The translations under genes and the position numbers were made by a program. Of a DNA stretch of 64,000 nucleotides, positions 60,782 to 64,000 are shown piece after piece (position 1 is the stretch's first letter; the number at the start of each line of letters is the position of its first letter). The notes under the pieces were generated by a model, which searched no databases, had not been told where the DNA came from, and saw nothing but the letters and a program-made list of their open reading frames with translations. This stretch comes from JANLTX01 sp049840835 (GTDB lineage Bacteria; Armatimonadota; Armatimonadia; Armatimonadales; Armatimonadaceae), in contig JASGJG010000003.1 of assembly GCA_049840835.1 (NCBI GenBank), positions 310,001 to 374,000 on the forward strand, read 5' to 3'.

Positions 60782-61958
60782 ATGAAGTCATTTTTCCTCG
60801 TAGTCCTGGTATTTTTCCTTGGCAGTATAACTGCGGGGGCTCAAGTCCCTCGCAGTTATAAACTGCGCCCAGGAGATGCCATTGAGGTCCAGGTTTTCCG
60901 ACACCCGGAGCTAACCCGCACTCTTACTCTGCCGCCCGATGGCAAGATGTTCTACCCATTCGTGGGAGAGCTAGCCGTGGGTGGCTTAACTCTTTCTGAG
61001 CTAGCCGCACGCATTACCAAGGCCCTTCAGCCCGAGCTGAACCGGCCTATGGTCTCGCTGAACCTGGTCAAGCAGCGCACCGATGAGGTGAACGTGTTGG
61101 GCTCGGTGACCAAACCGGGCCGAGTAACGCTGGGCGAGAGCTGGAAACTTCTAGACTTGCTGGGGGCCTGTGGCGGTCTGGTGACCGCGCATCCGGAGTG
61201 GACTAAAGCCCTGCTGGTACGCGGGCGCGACGGCATTACACTGCCCTTAGACCTGAAAAAACTGCTGCGGGAGGGTGATGCCGAGCAGAATCCGCCGGTT
61301 TTTTCAGGCGATACCCTTCTCATAAATGACATCGATCCCACCACGATTTCGGTAAGAGTACTGGGTGAGGTGGGCAAACCCGGCGTGAGTATCACGCCGT
61401 CCGATAACTCCCTGGCCATTCTGATTGCCTCTGCGGGCGGGTTCGGCCCCAGGGCCGCTCTGAGCCGCGTGAAACTGGTGCGCGATGGCAAGACCTATGG
61501 CCTGGACTTCTCCCAGTGGATGAAGAGCGGCGCCTACAAAGCGACCGGGCCAGATGGTGCGGCGCTGCCGGAGCTGAAGCTGGCCGCTGGCGACACCCTG
61601 TTAGTACCGACCACCAAAGAGCGCTTTGCCGTGATGGGAGCCGTGGGGCGTCCCGGCGTGATGGATTTCCCGGAGAGCGAAAAGGTCACACTCATAGATG
61701 CGCTTAGCATGGCGGGTGGCCCGGTGCCGAGCGCCAACCTGAAGAAGGCGCACCTGATCCGCTCCAGTGAGAACGGTATCCCGGATGCCACCGAGCTGAA
61801 CCTGGAGGACATTCTCTCAGGCAAGTCACCGACGCTGGGCAAGATGCCGCTCGAGCTCCGGCGATGTGCTCGATGTGGAAGTCAAGGGGCAGAAGAGCTC
61901 CTTTACCTGGCGAGATGCGATGAGCGCTGCCACCTTCCTGTTCACGATCTTCCGCTAA
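60782..61958 (+). CDS. Polysaccharide export protein (Wza-like, Poly_export and SLBB domains), frameshifted
   Basis: Signal peptide (LVVLVFFLGSITAGA). Poly_export domain YKLRPGDAIEVQVFRHPELT. SLBB repeats with VNVLGSVTKPGRV, VRVLGEVGKPGVS and FAVMGAVGRPGVM. The original frame loses sense after GKMPLE at about 61853-61858, where one extra base throws it out. In the corrected frame it ends SGDVLDVEVKGQKSS through ATFLFTIFR at TAA 61956-61958, about 391 residues. It forms the outer-membrane export channel for exopolysaccharide. The apparent 762-residue fusion with the next gene is an artefact of the shift. Confidence 0.88.
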
Positions 61959-61966
61959 ACCCGGCC

Positions 61967-63413
61967 ATGTATCGACGCAACCACATAGCCTACCGGCTTA
62001 TAGATGCCTTCTTCCGTTCCTGGGCACTGTTCACTCTAGTGTTCCTGGGAACGGCGGGAGTTGTCACCGGTGCGCTGCTTATGCGAGGGAATACATATGT
62101 GGCGTCGGCCTCCATACGCGTGGTGCCGGAAAACGAAGTCTCCGAGATCATGGGTTTCCAGCAGCGTAACTGGGTGAACCCATCGGACCAGAGTGTCGCG
62201 CGGTTCAACGACCTCATGCGCAACATGCTACCAGGCGGCTTTGTAGACAAAGCGCTGCAAGGCGCTCAGCTTACCCGGCCCATTCAGATAGATTCCACAG
62301 ACAAAGACACCCGCTTCGGGGCACTACGCAAGGCCATCTACGCGGCCTCTACCAGCAAAGATGTCTTCACCATAGGCATCGTTTGGGATGATCCCGATGA
62401 AGCCGAACGCATCATCGCCTCGCTCCAGGCCCGCTTCATCGAAGATGCAGGTATGGCCAAACAGCTCTCGTCGGGACGTGTCACGGCGTACTTAGACACC
62501 GAAATCAAAGGGGTCGAGGGGCGTATGCGCCGGGCCGAGCAGGCCGTTATCGACTTCAAGAAGACCCACCAGGGGCAGCTTCCTACCGCACAGGCATCTA
62601 TCACCGCGCGGCTTCAAACGTTAGAAGAAGAGCGCAGCTTGCTCTATGCCACCAGCGAAGACAGCTCCACAAAGCGCCAGGCAGTAGAAGAGCGCCTGCG
62701 CAATGTCTCACCTACCAGCATTCTGAGCCAGACCCGCCGAATGGAAACGCCTATCGCCTTGGAGATTCGCGCTCTGGAGCGTAAGCGCCGCGATATGGTG
62801 ATGGCCGATGCCTATAAATCCGACCTTGCCGAGATAGATACCGAGCTGGAGCGCCTGCGCCAGCAGGAGCAGGATCTACGCCTGAAGAGCGGAGGAGTCG
62901 CGGAGACCCAGTACCAGGACAACCCGGAGTACACCGATCTTCAGATGCAGCTCACCAACCTGAAGGGTGAGGAGCGAGCCCGTATCGCTCGGATGAACCA
63001 TCTGAACGAGCAGGCTGGCCAAGCTCCAGGCAGAGGTTGCCCGGTTCCCCGCTGCTCGAGCGCGCCTTAACACGAGAAAACCCGTGCTCACCGAGTCTCT
63101 GCGAGACTTTCTAAAAGACCTGCTCAAGCGCCGGGAGCAGGCGCAGCAGCGCGCCCATATCGCCAAAATCAATGCCACCACAGCGCTGATTCCCATGAAC
63201 AAAGTGGTGTCCGAGGCCACCATGGGCATGAAGAAGAAGGTCATGACCCTGGGTATCGGGGTAGGGCTGGGGCTGTTTTTGGGGCTGCTCCTAATCATAC
63301 TCCGCGAGTGGGCTGACCCGACCCTGCGCTATGAAGCCGACACCGAGCGCCTGCTAGGCTCGCCGGTACTGGCAAGTCTGCCCGAAGAACGTACTCTAGG
63401 AAAGGCCGCATGA
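61967..63413 (+). CDS. Wzz/chain-length determinant-like inner-membrane protein, frameshifted
   Basis: Starts at ATG 61967, eight bases after the corrected wza end. N-terminal membrane helix ALFTLVFLGTAGVVTGALLM, a Wzz-like beta/alpha base (YVASASIRVVPENEVSEI), and a long coiled coil (IKGVEGRMRRAEQAVIDF, LERLRQQEQDLRLKS). Near 63018-63021 one extra base breaks the frame. It continues as AKLQAEVARFPAARARL through the second membrane helix (LGIGVGLGLFLGLLLIIL) to 63413. Together about 481 residues. It controls polymer length or export with the tyrosine-kinase-like ATPase that overlaps its end. Confidence 0.88.
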
Positions 63414-64000
63414 GAACATCCTCACGGAAAACGGCCTCAACAACGACAGTAACGCCGGAACCCCCGGCAGCGCTGAGCGTCGGCGTACGCTTCGAGCGCA
63501 ACCATGACACCCTGGCGAAACTGGGTGAGGTAGCCGATGCGCTGCCCATGCTCTCTATCCGCTTCGCCGATATTCTGAATCACCCTGTCTTCCAACTAGA
63601 AGGCCCGGTTATAGTAGGCGTCACGAGCGCAGTTGCGGGTGAGGGAGTGACCAGCGTCGCGCTTCAGCTTGCCGCCACCCTGACCCGCAGCGATGTTCGC
63701 CATGTCTGCTTGATGGACTTCAACCTGGCTAACGATGACCTGGCTGGCCGAGTGTCCTTGCCCCAGGCTCCCGGTCTGAACGCAGTACTGGAAAATTCTG
63801 AGACAACGATTCATTCCTACGGCTGTGCCGAGCTGGAAGACCTCCAAATCATCACCAGCGGCAAACCCGCCGCGAATCCTGCCCGTGCCTCACGCGGTCC
63901 TCGCGCCGAGCAGATACTCACCCTTGCCCGAGAGCGCTTTGATGTCACCATTGTGGAACTGCCCCCGCTGGCTACCGGCGATGCCCCGCCTCTAGTAGAT
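63410..64000 (+). CDS. BY-kinase/CpsD-like ATPase, partial (runs off right edge), Walker A lysine absent
   Basis: ATGA overlap with the Wzz-like gene; 197 residues present and the frame is open at the edge. VIVGVTSAVAGEGVTSVALQ is the position of the P-loop, normally GEGKS/T. Here it reads GEGVTS with Val in place of Lys. The Walker A' strand is LMDFNLANDDLAG (Asp kept), and LQIITSGKPAANPAR matches the BY-kinase loop. A tyrosine autokinase partner of Wzz is expected here, but the missing Lys suggests reduced or changed nucleotide use. Confidence 0.8.
   Translation, partial: MRTSSRKTASTTTVTPEPPAALSVGVRFERNHDTLAKLGEVADALPMLSIRFADILNHPVFQLEGPVIVGVTSAVAGEGVTSVALQLAATLTRSDVRHVCLMDFNLANDDLAGRVSLPQAPGLNAVLENSETTIHSYGCAELEDLQIITSGKPAANPARASRGPRAEQILTLARERFDVTIVELPPLATGDAPPLVD

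Noticed and set aside
60782..63070. A 762-residue Wza-Wzz fusion protein
   Set aside because: The junction peptide is nonsense, while another frame gives Wza a normal end and the next gene has its own ATG at 61967; a single inserted base explains the fusion.

Overview
The window looks like a chromosomal segment from a Gram-negative, moderately GC-rich, free-living bacterium. I place it in or near Armatimonadota. The reasons are an exosortase/PEP-CTERM protein-sorting locus with exopolysaccharide genes, outer-membrane-type proteins, a T-box (tRNA-sensing) leader in front of a branched-chain amino acid operon, and Gfo/Idh/MocA, phytanoyl-dioxygenase and sugar-isomerase genes in one catabolic operon. 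The phylum is an inference from gene style; there is no rRNA or tRNA gene in the window to confirm it.

Layout. 1-1.7 kb: the end of an unknown gene, a truncated LolA-like gene and a frameshifted acyltransferase. 1.8-7.6 kb: a five-gene operon with overlapping starts and stops (sugar oxidoreductase, BNR propeller, old-yellow-enzyme-type reductase, PhyH dioxygenase, sugar-phosphate isomerase). 7.7-16.6 kb: redox and detoxification genes (DUF3445 haem demethylase family, AraC regulator, cupin, SDR, zinc alcohol dehydrogenase, two aldo/keto reductases, MATE pump, epimerase), several broken by single-base indels. 16.7-24.3 kb: periplasmic MsrA, a degenerate exonuclease, secreted GH51-type arabinofuranosidase, NTF2-like protein, PhyH, VIT-type metal transporter, a relic of a second phyH 3' end and a PQQ-propeller lipoprotein.

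24.3-34.4 kb: the ilvB-ilvN-ilvC-leuA operon behind a T-box with a probable CUC leucine specifier; six extra genes of unknown or unlinked function are embedded in it. 34.4-46.9 kb: the most unusual region. A MoxR-type AAA ATPase and a HEIxH-VWA protein are followed, in one overlapping transcription unit, by nine alpha-helical paralogous proteins of two families (B1-B6, A2, B7, A3); a tenth member (A1) sits upstream of the promoter. Two operator-like inverted sites flank that promoter. 46.9-51 kb: a response regulator, then a DtxR/MntR-type regulator with its own operator, two outer-membrane beta-barrel proteins and the manganese transporter MntH. 51-64 kb: the PEP-CTERM/exopolysaccharide locus (WecG-type glycosyltransferase, exosortase, HD-GYP response regulator, PAS histidine kinase, glycosyltransferase, EpsI, two PEP-CTERM proteins, Wza, Wzz-like and a BY-kinase-like ATPase running off the end). 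A repeated motif, TTTATGAGAT, recurs in the spacers of this locus and is clustered in an AT-rich 0.8 kb spacer.

Two window-wide features matter for any reader. At least 13 single-base (or 2-base) indels break otherwise good reading frames, mostly as +1 insertions, which suggests uncorrected consensus errors at least in part. Palindromic CTCTCCCC-type dispersed repeats occur at four places, one of them in frame inside a metallo-beta-lactamase-fold gene.
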